Positions 1-8,115 of a DNA stretch of 24,534 nucleotides are shown piece by piece (the first letter of the stretch is position 1; every line of letters starts with the position of its first letter). This DNA comes from Phycisphaerae bacterium. GTDB lineage: Bacteria; Planctomycetota; Phycisphaerae; UBA1845; UTPLA1. Position numbers and translations under genes: made by a program. The stretch is taken from NCBI GenBank assembly GCA_016935885.1, contig JAFGQA010000315.1, forward strand, positions 1 to 24,534. Direction: 5' to 3'. Under the pieces are notes generated by a model. That model worked only from the letters and a program-made list of their open reading frames with translations, ran no database searches and was not told the origin of the DNA.

Positions 1-2
1 CG

Positions 3-140
3 CCAGTGCCTCAACGGAGAGTGTCCTACACGGACACTGGCAGACAAGCTGCCAGTGGCACCCCGCCGCCGATTGTGTCATGGACCCAGAAAGAGGTTCC
101 CGCAGTGACCACGATTGACATCAAGGTCAGCGGCGGCTAA
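3..140 (+). CDS. C-terminal fragment of an unidentified protein (runs off the left edge)
   Basis: An open frame enters from the left edge and stops at TAA 138-140. Its last residues (WTQKEVPAVTTIDIKVSGG) read like the beta-rich end of a real protein. The middle (DTGRQAASGT) is the translation of the palindromic repeat at 35-57, so the repeat either entered the coding sequence or this is non-coding DNA that happens to be open. A strong terminator 180 bp downstream is consistent with a transcription unit ending here. No domain is recognisable in 45 residues and no function is proposed. Confidence 0.3.
   Translation, partial: PVPQRRVSYTDTGRQAASGTPPPIVSWTQKEVPAVTTIDIKVSGG
35..88. repeat. Partial copy of the composite palindromic repeat element
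   Basis: CACTGGCAG (35-43) and CTGCCAGTG (49-57) form a perfect 9-bp stem with a 5-base loop. This is the same palindrome as at 10503-10525 and 11699-11721. TGTCATGGACCCA at 76-88 is identical to the right terminal repeat of the 11604-11747 copy. The left half of the element is absent or lies outside the window, so this is a right-end fragment. Confidence 0.75.
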
Positions 141-322
141 ACTTCGATCTTTTGGGGGCCGACCGGTCCGCAGGCAGGATCGAGAACCATGAGTAACTAC
201 GTCGCCAACACATGCCGATTCGACCCGCGGCCCATAGCCGTCGGCATCGGCATCGGCATTACGACCTTGAGGGAGGAGGCTTCCTAGGCGACGCTTGATC
301 GACTTAATGCGAACATGCGAAG

Positions 323-358
323 GCCCTGGAAGCCCGAGGTTTCCAGGGCTTTCTTCTT
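323..358 (+). terminator. Rho-independent terminator
   Basis: GCCCTGGAA (323-331) and TTCCAGGGC (341-349) form a perfect 9-bp stem with a 9-base loop, followed by the T-rich run TTTCTTCTT (350-358). It probably ends transcription of whatever lies left of the window. It also argues against starting the MATE protein at the in-frame ATG at 315, because that would place the terminator inside the coding sequence. Confidence 0.75.
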
Positions 359-377
359 GGACGAGAGGTGCTTGTCG

Positions 378-1964
378 ATGGCAATCAAGGAGACACCGAA
401 AAGCCGCCGAGGCGCCACGGGCTTCAGCCCGTGCGGCGCCGCTCAGTCGAGTGGCGCTCACTCTCCGGGCGCGCGCGCTGAAGTCCTCGGCTCTTCAGCC
501 ACGCACGAGGTCCTGCCCTCGATGGGCGAGGAGGCCCGCCGGCTCCTGACCCTCGCCGCGCCCATGATCGGGACCATGGTCTCGCGGATGGCTATGGGCT
601 TCGTCGATTTCATCCTGGTCTCCATGCTCGGCACCGAGGCCACCGCAGCCATCAGCCCGTCCACCATCTGCGTCTTCTCCGTCCTCTGCCTGGGCATGGG
701 CGCCGTGATGAGCATCCAGACGTTCTCCGCCCAGGCCCTCGGTCGCCGCCGGCACCGCGACGCCGCGGCCTACGCCTGGCACGGCTTCTACGTCGCCGCC
801 GTGTTCGGTGCGATCTCGCTGCCGGTCATCCTGCTGGTCAAGCCCTTCTGGGCCCTCGTGGGCCATGCCCCCGGTGTCCAGGCCCTCGAGAACGCCTATT
901 GCGAGACTGCGTTCTGGTGCATGGGCTTCACGGTCCTGTGCGCCAGCCTCGAGGGATTCTTCAACGGCGTACAGAAACCCTCCGTCGCCCTGGTCGCCGC
1001 GCTGGTGGCCCTTGTGGTCAACGCGCTGGGCAGCTACTGCCTGATCTTCGGGAAGCTCGGCTTCCCGGCGCTCGGTATCCGGGGCGCGGCCATCGCGACG
1101 GTCGCCGCGTGGGGCATCCGCGCGGCCATGCTCGTCACCGTGTTCCTGTCCCGGGAATTCCACCTTGGTTTCCGCACGCGCCACACCTGGCGATTCGACG
1201 CCGACAAGCTCAAGGGCATCTTCCGAATCGGGGGCCCCATCGCCATCCAGTGGGTCCTCGACATCGGCGCATGGTTCGTCTTCCTCACGCTGCTCGTAAG
1301 CCAGTTCGGAACCACCTCCATGGCCGCCGCCAACATCGGCCTCCAGTACATGCACGCCTCGTTCATGCCGGCCATCGGGCTCGGCATCGGCGTCTGCTCG
1401 CTGGTCGGGCACGCGATCGGTGAACGCAGGCCCAACCTCGCCGCCCAACGCGCTCGCCTCGGCATGGTCATCACCGGCCTCTACATGGGCGCCATCGGGC
1501 TGTTGTTCCTGTTTGCACGCAGACCCCTGATGGGCCTGTTGTCGAACGACCCCGAGGTGATCCACCTGGGTGCCGGCGTCTTGATCTGGGCAGCGATTTT
1601 CCAAGTCTTCGACGCCGCCCAGATCACGTATGTCAACGCCCTCCGCGGCGCAGGCGACACGCGTTGGCCTGCGCTCGTAGTGGCCGGCCACTGTTGGATC
1701 GTCTTCATCCTCGGCGGGTATTTGGTTGCAAGGATCTTCCCTCACTGGGGCCTCCACGGCCCCTGGATGATGTGTACGCTGTACATTATCCTACTGGGTT
1801 TGGCGCTTTGGCGGCGTTTCGACCGAGGCGCCTGGCGAAAGATAGACCTGTTCAAGGACCAGCCGGCTCCTAGCAATCTCCCCGTCGTCTCATCGGGTGG
1901 ATCGCCGCCCAGCGCCGGCGCGCCGGAAGATGCCGGGCAGGCAGGTCTTATGACTGATGGCTGA
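378..1964 (+). CDS. MATE-family multidrug/cation antiporter
   Basis: This 528-residue membrane protein of the MATE (NorM/DinF) family exports drugs or metabolites in exchange for Na+ or H+ across the inner membrane. About twelve hydrophobic helices are visible. The first begins at LLTLAAPMIGTMVSRMAMGFVDF, typical of MATE helix 1, with the usual break after six helices into a second similar half. The start at 378 is chosen because GAGAGG (363-368) lies 9 bases upstream; ATG 315 would overlap a terminator. ATG 522, just before the first helix, is an alternative. The roughly 45 residues before helix 1 are unusual: they contain the translation of a GC-rich hairpin repeat (411-440), probably inserted. 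The stop codon lies in a heptamer array. Substrate cannot be told from sequence. Confidence 0.88.
   Translation: MAIKETPKSRRGATGFSPCGAAQSSGAHSPGARAEVLGSSATHEVLPSMGEEARRLLTLAAPMIGTMVSRMAMGFVDFILVSMLGTEATAAISPSTICVFSVLCLGMGAVMSIQTFSAQALGRRRHRDAAAYAWHGFYVAAVFGAISLPVILLVKPFWALVGHAPGVQALENAYCETAFWCMGFTVLCASLEGFFNGVQKPSVALVAALVALVVNALGSYCLIFGKLGFPALGIRGAAIATVAAWGIRAAMLVTVFLSREFHLGFRTRHTWRFDADKLKGIFRIGGPIAIQWVLDIGAWFVFLTLLVSQFGTTSMAAANIGLQYMHASFMPAIGLGIGVCSLVGHAIGERRPNLAAQRARLGMVITGLYMGAIGLLFLFARRPLMGLLSNDPEVIHLGAGVLIWAAIFQVFDAAQITYVNALRGAGDTRWPALVVAGHCWIVFILGGYLVARIFPHWGLHGPWMMCTLYIILLGLALWRRFDRGAWRKIDLFKDQPAPSNLPVVSSGGSPPSAGAPEDAGQAGLMTDG
411..440. repeat. GC-rich hairpin repeat, copy 1 (inside MATE N-terminus)
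   Basis: GGCGCCACGGGC, loop TTCA, then GCCCGTGCGGCGCC forms a long stem with a small bulge. Related sequences with the core GGGCTTCxGCCC lie inside ileS (2673-2699) and, more diverged, after ileS (5654-5681). Here it is translated as part of the MATE N-terminal extension. Confidence 0.7.
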
Positions 1965-1980
1965 CAACTGAAAGCTGACC
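1953..1980. repeat. Heptamer array at the MATE/ileS junction
   Basis: Four consecutive 7-bp units, ACTGATG, GCTGACA, ACTGAAA and GCTGACC, share the core xCTGAxx. The MATE stop codon TGA (1962-1964) lies inside the second unit, so the array supplies the end of the upstream protein. The last unit and its flank (GAAAGCTGACCGCTCC) nearly recur at the right edge of the window (24516-24531). Confidence 0.6.
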
Positions 1981-1997
1981 GCTCCTGGAGCCCTCGA

Positions 1998-4900
1998 ATG
2001 TTCAAAGAAGTACCCAGCAAGTTCGACTTCCCGGCGGCCGAGAAGGAAACCCTTGCCTTCTGGGAACAGAACAAGATCTACGAGAGGTCCATCGAGCAAA
2101 GCCGTGGCGGCAAACCGTTCATCTTCTTCGAGGGCCCTCCCACCGCCAACGGACTGCCCCATCCCGGCCACTGCCTGACGCGCGCGATCAAGGACCTATT
2201 CCCGCGGTACAAGACCATGACTGGCCACTATTGCCTCCGCAAGGGCGGCTGGGACACCCACGGGCTGCCCGTCGAGGTCGAGGTCTGCAAGGAGATGGGC
2301 ATCCACACCAAGGAGGAAATAGAGGCGTACGGCGTCGAGGCGTTCAACAGGAAGTGCCTCGAATCCGTCTTCCGCTACACGAAGGAATGGGAGGACCTGA
2401 CGCGGCGAATCGGCTTCTGGGTCAACCTCGAGGAGGCCTACGTCACGTACCACAGGAGTTACGTCGAGTCCGTGTGGTGGGCGCTCAAGACCCTGTTCGA
2501 TGCCGGTCTGCTCTATCAGGGTCACAAGATCGTCTGGTGGTGGGCACAAGGCGGCACCGCCCTGTCCGCCGGCGAGGTCGGCCAAGGCTACCGCGAGGTA
2601 GACGACACCAGCGTCTTCGTGCGGTTCCCGATCATCATGGACGATAAGGCAAAGGCGCTCGGCCTCGAAGAAGGGCCGCGGGCTTCGGCCCGCACGGCCT
2701 CACCAAACGGAGCGAGTGCCGCCCCGGGCACCAACCTCCTCGTCTGGACCACCACGCCGTGGACGCTGCCCAGCAACATGTTCGCCGCCGTCCACGCGGA
2801 TTCAGACTACGCGGTCGTCCTCGACGAGGTGGACGGCGAACGGCTCATCTTCGCCGAGGCCCTCGTCGAACCGATCGCCAGGAAGCTGAGGGCCACCGAG
2901 CGCTGGAAGATCGAGCGGACCTTTAAAGGCTACGAACTCGTCGGCCTGCGCTATCGGCCTCCGTTCGACTGTTATGCCAAGCGGCCCGCCAGGGACTTCG
3001 TCCCCCGTGCCGACGAGACGCCACTCCGCGACTATCAGGCTGCCCTCACTGACGGCGGCACGCAACACGCCTTCTGGCGCGTTCTCGCCGCGGATTTCGT
3101 CACGCTCGACGCCGGCACCGGCCTCGTTCACCAAGCCCCCGCCTTCGGTGAAGTCGACTTCGACCTCTTCCAGGTGGACCGCCGGCGGTTCGAGGACCCC
3201 GAATCCGTCCCGTTGCTCTGTGCTGTCGCCCCGAACGGCGCCTTCAACGGCGACTTCCCCAAGTACGAAGGCCGTTGGGTCAAGGACACCGACAAAGACA
3301 TCTGTCAGGATATGAAGGACGGCGGAGTGCTCATCTTCCAGGAGCAGTACCGCCACGACTATCCGTTCTGCTGGCGGGCCGAGGATGACCCGCTGATTCA
3401 ATACCCGAGAAGAAGCTGGTTCATCCGCACGACGCAATTCAAGGAGGACATGCTCGCGAATAACCAGGAGATCAACTGGCTGCCCGAGCACATCAAGGCC
3501 GGCCGCTTCGGCAAGTTTTTGGAATCCAACGTGGATTGGGCGCTGTCGCGCGAGCGCTACTGGGGCACGCCCCTGCCGATCTGGGTATGCGAATCGTGCG
3601 GTCACATGGAAGCGATCGATTCGTATGAAGCCGTCACGCGCAAACCGGGCGTCGGCGGCCTGGAGGTGTGGGAGGCCGCCAAACGGCAAAGCCCGGACCT
3701 GAGCGAACATCTGAAAGTACACAAGCCGTACATCGATGCGATCACATACACCTGCCCCAAGTGCGACGGCGGCCGGATGCAGCGCGTCCCCGAGGTGATC
3801 GACGCGTGGTTCGACTCCGGGGCCATGCCGTTTGCCCAGTGGGGCTACCCGCATCAGAACGCCGAGATGTTCAACGATCAGTTTCCCGCCCACTTCATCT
3901 CCGAGGCGCTCGACCAGACGCGCGGCTGGTTCTACTCGCTCACCGCCATCAGCGTGATGCTGTTCGGGAAGAACGGCGTCGCGCGAGAGGATCCGCAATC
4001 CACAATCCGCACGCCGCAATCGTCTCACGCAGAGGCGCAGAGCGCGCAGAGAATTGCCAATCGTCAATCGTCCATCGTCAATCCGTCGCTGGTGCGAGAA
4101 CCGTCGCTGGTGCGAGAATCGCTGGTGCGAGAACCGTCGCTGGTGCGAGAATCCCTTCTCGCACCCCCTGCCGATTATCCCCACCCCTTCAGGACCTGCA
4201 TCGTCCTCGGCCTGCTGATGGGCGAGGACGGGCTCAAGATGTCCAAACAGAAGAAGAACTTCAAGGAGCCGAACTACATCTTCGAGCACGAAGGCGCGGA
4301 CGCCATGCGTTGGCTCTTCTTCAGCGGTCAGACGCCGTGGACGAGCATTCGCTTTCAGGAGTCGACGATCGCCGAGGGGCAGCGCGAGTTTCTGATCCGC
4401 CTGTATAACTGCTACAGCTTCTTCGTCATCTACGCGAACATCGACAAGTGGACGCCCGATCAGCAGCCCGCCGCCGATGTCAGAACGGAGATGGATCGGT
4501 GGATCATCAGCGAACTGAACCAGTGTTGCGCCGACACGTACAAGCACATGGAGGCGTACGACAACTACAACGCCGCCAAGGCTCTCGTCGCCTTCGTCGA
4601 CGCCCTGTCGAACTGGTACGTCCGCCGGAACCGCGAGCGATTCTGGCGGTCCGGCATGGACGACGACAAGAAGGCCGCGTACGCCACGCTACACGAGTGC
4701 CTCGTCACCGTCTCGAAGCTGATTGCCCCGTTCACGCCGTTCATCGCGGAGTCGATGCACCAGAACCTCGTCCGCACGCACGATCCCGAGGCGACGCTGA
4801 GCGTTCATCTTTGCGATTACCCGATTACCGAGGCCAACAAGAGCGGAATCGAGCAGAACATCGACCGCGAGTTGAACGCCCAGGTGGCCAACGTTCGCCA

Positions 4901-5618
4901 ACTCGTCTCTTGTGGCCGGGCCGCTCGCTCCGCCGCCAAGCTCCGCGTCCGCCAGCCCCTGGCGGCCATCGAGCTGTATCATCGCCAAGCCGACGTCATC
5001 AAGACCCATGAAGACGTCATCAAAGACGAACTCAACGTCAAACGCATCGACTACGTCTCGTCGGACGAGATCGACAAGTACGTTCACTACGAGGTCAAGC
5101 CGGACTTCAAGAAGATCGGCCCCAAGCACGGGCCCCTGGCGCCGGGAATCAAGGTCGCCCTGGCTGAGCATCCGGACGTCGAGAGCCTCGTCAGGTCGCT
5201 CGAACGCCTCGGCACGTGCACGGTCAACGTGGAGGGCCAGACCGTCGAACTTACCGGCAGGGAGGTCGCCGTCGAACTGCACGCCAAGGAGGGCTATACC
5301 GCCGATCGCATCCCCGGCCACGGCATTCTCGTGCTGGACACGCACGTCACGGATGAACTCCGCGACGAGGGCATCGCCCGAGATCTGGTCAACCAAATCC
5401 AGCAGGCCCGTAAGAGGCTCGACCTGCGTTATGAACAAAGGATTGACTTGGCCATCGTCGGCGACGAAGACGTCCAGCGCGTCATCAACGGCTTCGGCAA
5501 GTATGTCATGGGGGAGACGCTCGCCCAGGCTATCCTGAATCAACCGATCCCCGACATCGAGCCGGTCAAGACCCGAATCGAGGGCCACGACGTGGAAATC
5601 CACGTCAAGCCCCTGTAG
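1998..5618 (+). CDS. ileS: Isoleucyl-tRNA synthetase
   Basis: This class I synthetase charges tRNA-Ile with isoleucine in the cytoplasm. The HIGH-box variant HPGH is at residues 55-58, followed by GGWDTHGLPVE. The editing domain has WTTTPWTLPSN near residue 255. DWALSRERYWGTPLP is near 512, paired cysteines (CESC and CPKC, about 531-590) suggest zinc binding, and KMSK is at 747-750. The HPGH context suggests the type-2 (eukaryote-like) class, which is often mupirocin-insensitive. At 1206 residues it exceeds the usual 1030-1080. Two low-complexity insertions explain the excess: about residues 223-246, holding a GC hairpin repeat, and about 662-725, holding mixed short repeats just before KMSK. 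Both preserve frame. GGAG (1987-1990) lies 7 bases before the ATG. Confidence 0.96.
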   Translation: MFKEVPSKFDFPAAEKETLAFWEQNKIYERSIEQSRGGKPFIFFEGPPTANGLPHPGHCLTRAIKDLFPRYKTMTGHYCLRKGGWDTHGLPVEVEVCKEMGIHTKEEIEAYGVEAFNRKCLESVFRYTKEWEDLTRRIGFWVNLEEAYVTYHRSYVESVWWALKTLFDAGLLYQGHKIVWWWAQGGTALSAGEVGQGYREVDDTSVFVRFPIIMDDKAKALGLEEGPRASARTASPNGASAAPGTNLLVWTTTPWTLPSNMFAAVHADSDYAVVLDEVDGERLIFAEALVEPIARKLRATERWKIERTFKGYELVGLRYRPPFDCYAKRPARDFVPRADETPLRDYQAALTDGGTQHAFWRVLAADFVTLDAGTGLVHQAPAFGEVDFDLFQVDRRRFEDPESVPLLCAVAPNGAFNGDFPKYEGRWVKDTDKDICQDMKDGGVLIFQEQYRHDYPFCWRAEDDPLIQYPRRSWFIRTTQFKEDMLANNQEINWLPEHIKAGRFGKFLESNVDWALSRERYWGTPLPIWVCESCGHMEAIDSYEAVTRKPGVGGLEVWEAAKRQSPDLSEHLKVHKPYIDAITYTCPKCDGGRMQRVPEVIDAWFDSGAMPFAQWGYPHQNAEMFNDQFPAHFISEALDQTRGWFYSLTAISVMLFGKNGVAREDPQSTIRTPQSSHAEAQSAQRIANRQSSIVNPSLVREPSLVRESLVREPSLVRESLLAPPADYPHPFRTCIVLGLLMGEDGLKMSKQKKNFKEPNYIFEHEGADAMRWLFFSGQTPWTSIRFQESTIAEGQREFLIRLYNCYSFFVIYANIDKWTPDQQPAADVRTEMDRWIISELNQCCADTYKHMEAYDNYNAAKALVAFVDALSNWYVRRNRERFWRSGMDDDKKAAYATLHECLVTVSKLIAPFTPFIAESMHQNLVRTHDPEATLSVHLCDYPITEANKSGIEQNIDRELNAQVANVRQLVSCGRAARSAAKLRVRQPLAAIELYHRQADVIKTHEDVIKDELNVKRIDYVSSDEIDKYVHYEVKPDFKKIGPKHGPLAPGIKVALAEHPDVESLVRSLERLGTCTVNVEGQTVELTGREVAVELHAKEGYTADRIPGHGILVLDTHVTDELRDEGIARDLVNQIQQARKRLDLRYEQRIDLAIVGDEDVQRVINGFGKYVMGETLAQAILNQPIPDIEPVKTRIEGHDVEIHVKPL
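2673..2699. repeat. GC-rich hairpin repeat, copy 2 (inside ileS)
   Basis: GCGGGC, loop TTCG, GCCCGC, extended by outer GGCC/GGCC pairing. It is translated as part of the insertion PRASARTASPNGAS between the catalytic core and the editing domain of IleRS. It shares its core with the MATE copy at 411-440. Confidence 0.65.
3990..4165. repeat. Patchwork of short repeats inserted in frame in ileS
   Basis: Heptamers of the CAATCGT/CAATCCG type (about 3998-4084) surround a CGCAGAG-like stretch. Four copies of TCGCTGGTGCGAGAA follow at 4086-4100, 4104-4118, 4119-4133 and 4137-4151. The block ends in the perfect hairpin GGTGCGAGAA / TTCTCGCACC (4142-4151 with 4156-4165). The whole block is translated (SLVREPSLVRESLVREPSLVRES) without a stop. 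Confidence 0.85.
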
Positions 5619-5653
5619 GCTACGAACCTGCCAAGGAGCCGCGCGCCATTGAA

Positions 5654-5681
5654 GGGCCGGGGGCCTGGAGCCCGCGCGGCC
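5654..5681. repeat. GC-rich hairpin repeat, copy 3 (after ileS)
   Basis: GGGCCGG, GGGC, CTGGA, GCCC, GCGCGGCC forms a stem related to the copy inside ileS (shared frame GGGCC...GGGC...GCCCGC.CGGCC). It sits in the 132-bp gap after ileS. It has no T-run, so it is not a classical terminator. Confidence 0.5.
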
Positions 5682-5750
5682 TGAAGTTGAAGTCCGCGCC
5701 TCTTCGTTACGGAAGCAGTCATTCTGAGTCGTCAACAGACGGGAACGCCA

Positions 5751-6548
5751 ATGCCCCGCTACACCGCCAAGACCGCCGACAAGCACGTCCTCTACCAGAA
5801 ATCCGTCCAGTCTCCCGAGGCAGAGGTCGACTTCGTCGACCGCGTCTACAAGAACCACTACGGCGGCCCGCCAACGCACTTCCGGGAGGACTTCTGCGGA
5901 ACGGCCCTCATCTCGTGCGAGTGGGTCAAGCGGCGAAAGGACAACCATGCCTACGGCGTCGACCTCCACCAGGCCACGCTCGACTGGGGCATCAGGCACA
6001 ACATCAGCCAGCTTGCGGAAGAAGCGGCCGACCGCGTCCACTTGATCAGTGACGACGTTCTCAACGTGACCAGGCCCAAGGTTCACGTCATCGGCGCGTT
6101 CAACTTCAGCTACTTCATCTTCAAGGAGTCCGACCAGCTCGTCGGCTACTTCACGACCGTCAGGAAGTCGCTCCAGCAGCAAGGCCTCTTTGTTCTCGAC
6201 GCGTACGGTGGCTACGAGGCCCAGCAAGTCATGGAGGAGGAGACCCGGTACGACGGCTTCACATACGTTTGGGACCAGGCAGTGTACAATCCTATCAACG
6301 ATTACACCGTATGCCATATCCACTTCAGATTCCCGGACGGCACCATGATGAAGAAGGCCTTCACGTACGATTGGCGGCTGTGGACGCTCGGCGGCATCCA
6401 GGACGCTCTGCTCGCCGCGGGGTTCCAGGAGACCGCGGTTTACTGGGAAGGCACCAACAAGAAGGGCGATGGCAACGGGGTTTACCGAAGGAGCAAGAAG
6501 GCCGAAAACACACCCGGCTGGAACGCATACATCCTGGGATTGCCATGA
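5751..6548 (+). CDS. Class I SAM-dependent methyltransferase
   Basis: A 265-residue soluble protein with the layout of a Rossmann-fold methyltransferase. Motif I is DFCGTALISCEW (about residues 47-58), in the position where SAM is bound, though the glycine-rich turn is reduced to CGT. The acidic end of the next strand is YGVDLHQATLDWG (about 67-79). A later strand is GLFVLDAYGG (about 145-154). The C-terminal half has aromatic-rich beta strands (YDWRLWTLGGIQDALLAAGF) typical of the family's end, where ALLAAGF precedes the last strand. The substrate is unknown. The start ATG has only a weak ribosome site. The gene stands alone between repeat-bearing gaps of 132 and 227 bp, so no operon partner suggests a pathway. 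Confidence 0.8.
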   Translation: MPRYTAKTADKHVLYQKSVQSPEAEVDFVDRVYKNHYGGPPTHFREDFCGTALISCEWVKRRKDNHAYGVDLHQATLDWGIRHNISQLAEEAADRVHLISDDVLNVTRPKVHVIGAFNFSYFIFKESDQLVGYFTTVRKSLQQQGLFVLDAYGGYEAQQVMEEETRYDGFTYVWDQAVYNPINDYTVCHIHFRFPDGTMMKKAFTYDWRLWTLGGIQDALLAAGFQETAVYWEGTNKKGDGNGVYRRSKKAENTPGWNAYILGLP

Positions 6549-6587
6549 CCGCGCTCGCCGCTTGCTCCCGGGTGGGCAACCGGCCGG

Positions 6588-6721
6588 CCTAGTACCGCGT
6601 TTCATAAGAAACGCGACTACGATTGCTGGACAGAGAATCCCTTCTCGGTCCTGAAGCCGGTGCCGAGAAAGGATTCTCGGCAGAGCGTACAGTCGTTCTA
6701 TTTGTGAAACGCCGTAGTAGG
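6588..6721. mobile_element. MITE-like element with terminal and internal inverted repeats
   Basis: The left end CCTAGTACCGCGTTTCA (6588-6604) matches the reverse complement of the right end (6705-6721, read CCTACTACGGCGTTTCA) at 15 of 17 positions. Inside, GAGAATCCCTTCTCGG (6633-6648) pairs with CCGAGAAAGGATTCTC (6663-6678) with one mismatch, so the element can fold as a nested hairpin. CCGGCC occurs just outside both ends, a possible target duplication but weak. There is no coding capacity; the element would need a transposase supplied elsewhere. No T-run follows, so a simple terminator is less likely. Confidence 0.6.
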
Positions 6722-6775
6722 ACACCCGGCCGATGTCACGACGATCGAATCGTCCCACACTCCAGGAGAACAACC

Positions 6776-8017
6776 ATGACGATGACCATATCCACGAAAC
6801 TGATGATCACGACGGCCGCTTTGATCTGCGGGCTGCTGACGACGGCCAGCTACAGCCAGGGCAAGCCCGCCCCAGCGAGCGTTGGCGACGAGGCCCCCGA
6901 GATCGGCCTGGAGAAGCTCCTCCAGGCGCCCAAGGGTGCGGAGGCGAGCCTGAAGGCCCTGAAAGGCAAGGTCGTGGTCCTTGAGTTTTGGGGAACGTGG
7001 TGCGGCCCCTGTGTCATGGCCATTCCACATCTTAATGAATTGGTGGAGAAGTTTAAGGACAAACCCGTGCGGTTCATCTCCATCACGGACGAGAAGCAGG
7101 AAGTCGTCGAGAAGTTCCTTGAGAAGAGGGCGATCCGTGGCTGGGTGGGTCTCGATACCGATCGATCCATATTCAATGCCTACGGCTTTCGCGGGGTCCC
7201 TTACACCGTTCTGATCGACAAAGAGGGCAAGGTCGCGGCCGTGACGCACCCGAATGCCTTGACCGAGGACATCCTGGGCGCCGTGCTCGCGGGCAAAGCG
7301 CCCTCGATCTCCGAGATGGACCACCGGCGCGTCGGCCTGCCTGACGCGGGGGCGAATGCCGACCTGTTGCCGGCGCTGTTCGAGGTCACCATCCGTCCGA
7401 CGGTGGCTGAGAACGGTGGGATGTCTTCAAGCCGTGAGAAGGTAACGATCGAGTGCTACTCCATTCAGAGCATCATCGCTTACGCCTTCGACGTGCGGGC
7501 GACGCGAATTGTGGATCGGGCCTCCCTGCCGGACGGCCGATTCGATGCCATCGTGTCCGTACCGGAAGCCCGGGCGGACATGCTTAAGCCGCTGTTGCAG
7601 CAGGCGCTGGGATTGACGTTCGGCTTCAAGGCGCGCGAAGAAACACAGGAACTGGACGCCTACGTGCTCACGGTCGCGAAGGGCGGACGCAAGTCCGGCT
7701 TGCAGCCGACCGCATCGACCGGCGGCTCGGGCAGTTCCAGCCGAGACAACCGCATCTCGGCCGTGAACAGCACCATCGATGCACTCGGCCACATGCTTGA
7801 ATCCAGGCTGAACCGCCCCGTGCTCGACAAAACCGGCCTTGAAGGCAGGTTCGATTGGGAACTCAAGGTTGAGTCCTGGGCCGACAAGGCGGTGGACACG
7901 GCGTTGCGAGAACAATTCGGTCTCGAACTGACGTCCGCCAGGGTGCCGGTCGAAGTGCTGATCGTGGAGAAGGCGAGCGATGCCAGTCGTGGGCCACGCG
8001 GGTCCGGCGACGACTGA
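6776..8017 (+). CDS. Secreted thioredoxin-like (TlpA) protein fused to a DUF3738/TIGR03435 domain
   Basis: A 413-residue exported protein. Residues 1-28 look like a Sec signal peptide (basic start, hydrophobic ITTAALICGLL, cleavage near SYSQ). Residues about 35-165 form a TlpA-type thioredoxin domain with WCGPC at 75-79, expected to reduce or transfer disulfides outside the cytoplasm; the cis-proline region is GVPYTVLID. Residues about 195-400 match the TIGR03435 pattern: FEVTIRP at the start, LPDGRFDAIVSVPEARADMLKPLLQQALGLTF, then NRPVLDKTGLEGRFDWEL. That domain is frequent in Acidobacteria and planctomycetes and has no established function. ATG 6776 is chosen because AGGAGA (6764-6769) lies 6 bases before it and the signal peptide follows directly; earlier in-frame starts lie in the MITE-like element. 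Confidence 0.87.
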   Translation: MTMTISTKLMITTAALICGLLTTASYSQGKPAPASVGDEAPEIGLEKLLQAPKGAEASLKALKGKVVVLEFWGTWCGPCVMAIPHLNELVEKFKDKPVRFISITDEKQEVVEKFLEKRAIRGWVGLDTDRSIFNAYGFRGVPYTVLIDKEGKVAAVTHPNALTEDILGAVLAGKAPSISEMDHRRVGLPDAGANADLLPALFEVTIRPTVAENGGMSSSREKVTIECYSIQSIIAYAFDVRATRIVDRASLPDGRFDAIVSVPEARADMLKPLLQQALGLTFGFKAREETQELDAYVLTVAKGGRKSGLQPTASTGGSGSSSRDNRISAVNSTIDALGHMLESRLNRPVLDKTGLEGRFDWELKVESWADKAVDTALREQFGLELTSARVPVEVLIVEKASDASRGPRGSGDD

Positions 8018-8115
8018 CATCGGACGCGGACGTTCGTTGCGTAGCCTTGTCTTGGACCCAGCCACACCCGCGGCAGAGCGCGGGGCGCCGTCGAGCAGGT
8101 GGGATCCGCGTTGGA

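Noticed and set aside
189..287. Small ORF of 32 codons (MSNYVANTCRF...) before the terminator
   Set aside because: Only a weak ribosome site, no recognisable features, and a GGCATC triplet repeat in its middle; not enough support for a gene.
315..377. MATE start at ATG 315
   Set aside because: It would place a perfect terminator hairpin in the coding sequence, and ATG 378 has a good ribosome site.
495..1757. Long minus-strand open frame opposite the MATE gene
   Set aside because: Antisense shadow caused by GC-rich third positions; its composition (Asp, Gly, Arg, His rich) is not protein-like and the MATE family match is clear.
2802..4547. 581-codon minus-strand frame opposite ileS
   Set aside because: Shadow of ileS; the opposite strand carries all synthetase motifs in order.
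4689..6773. Long minus-strand open frame opposite ileS and the methyltransferase
   Set aside because: It spans two well-supported genes and an intergenic gap, with no domain and no ribosome site.
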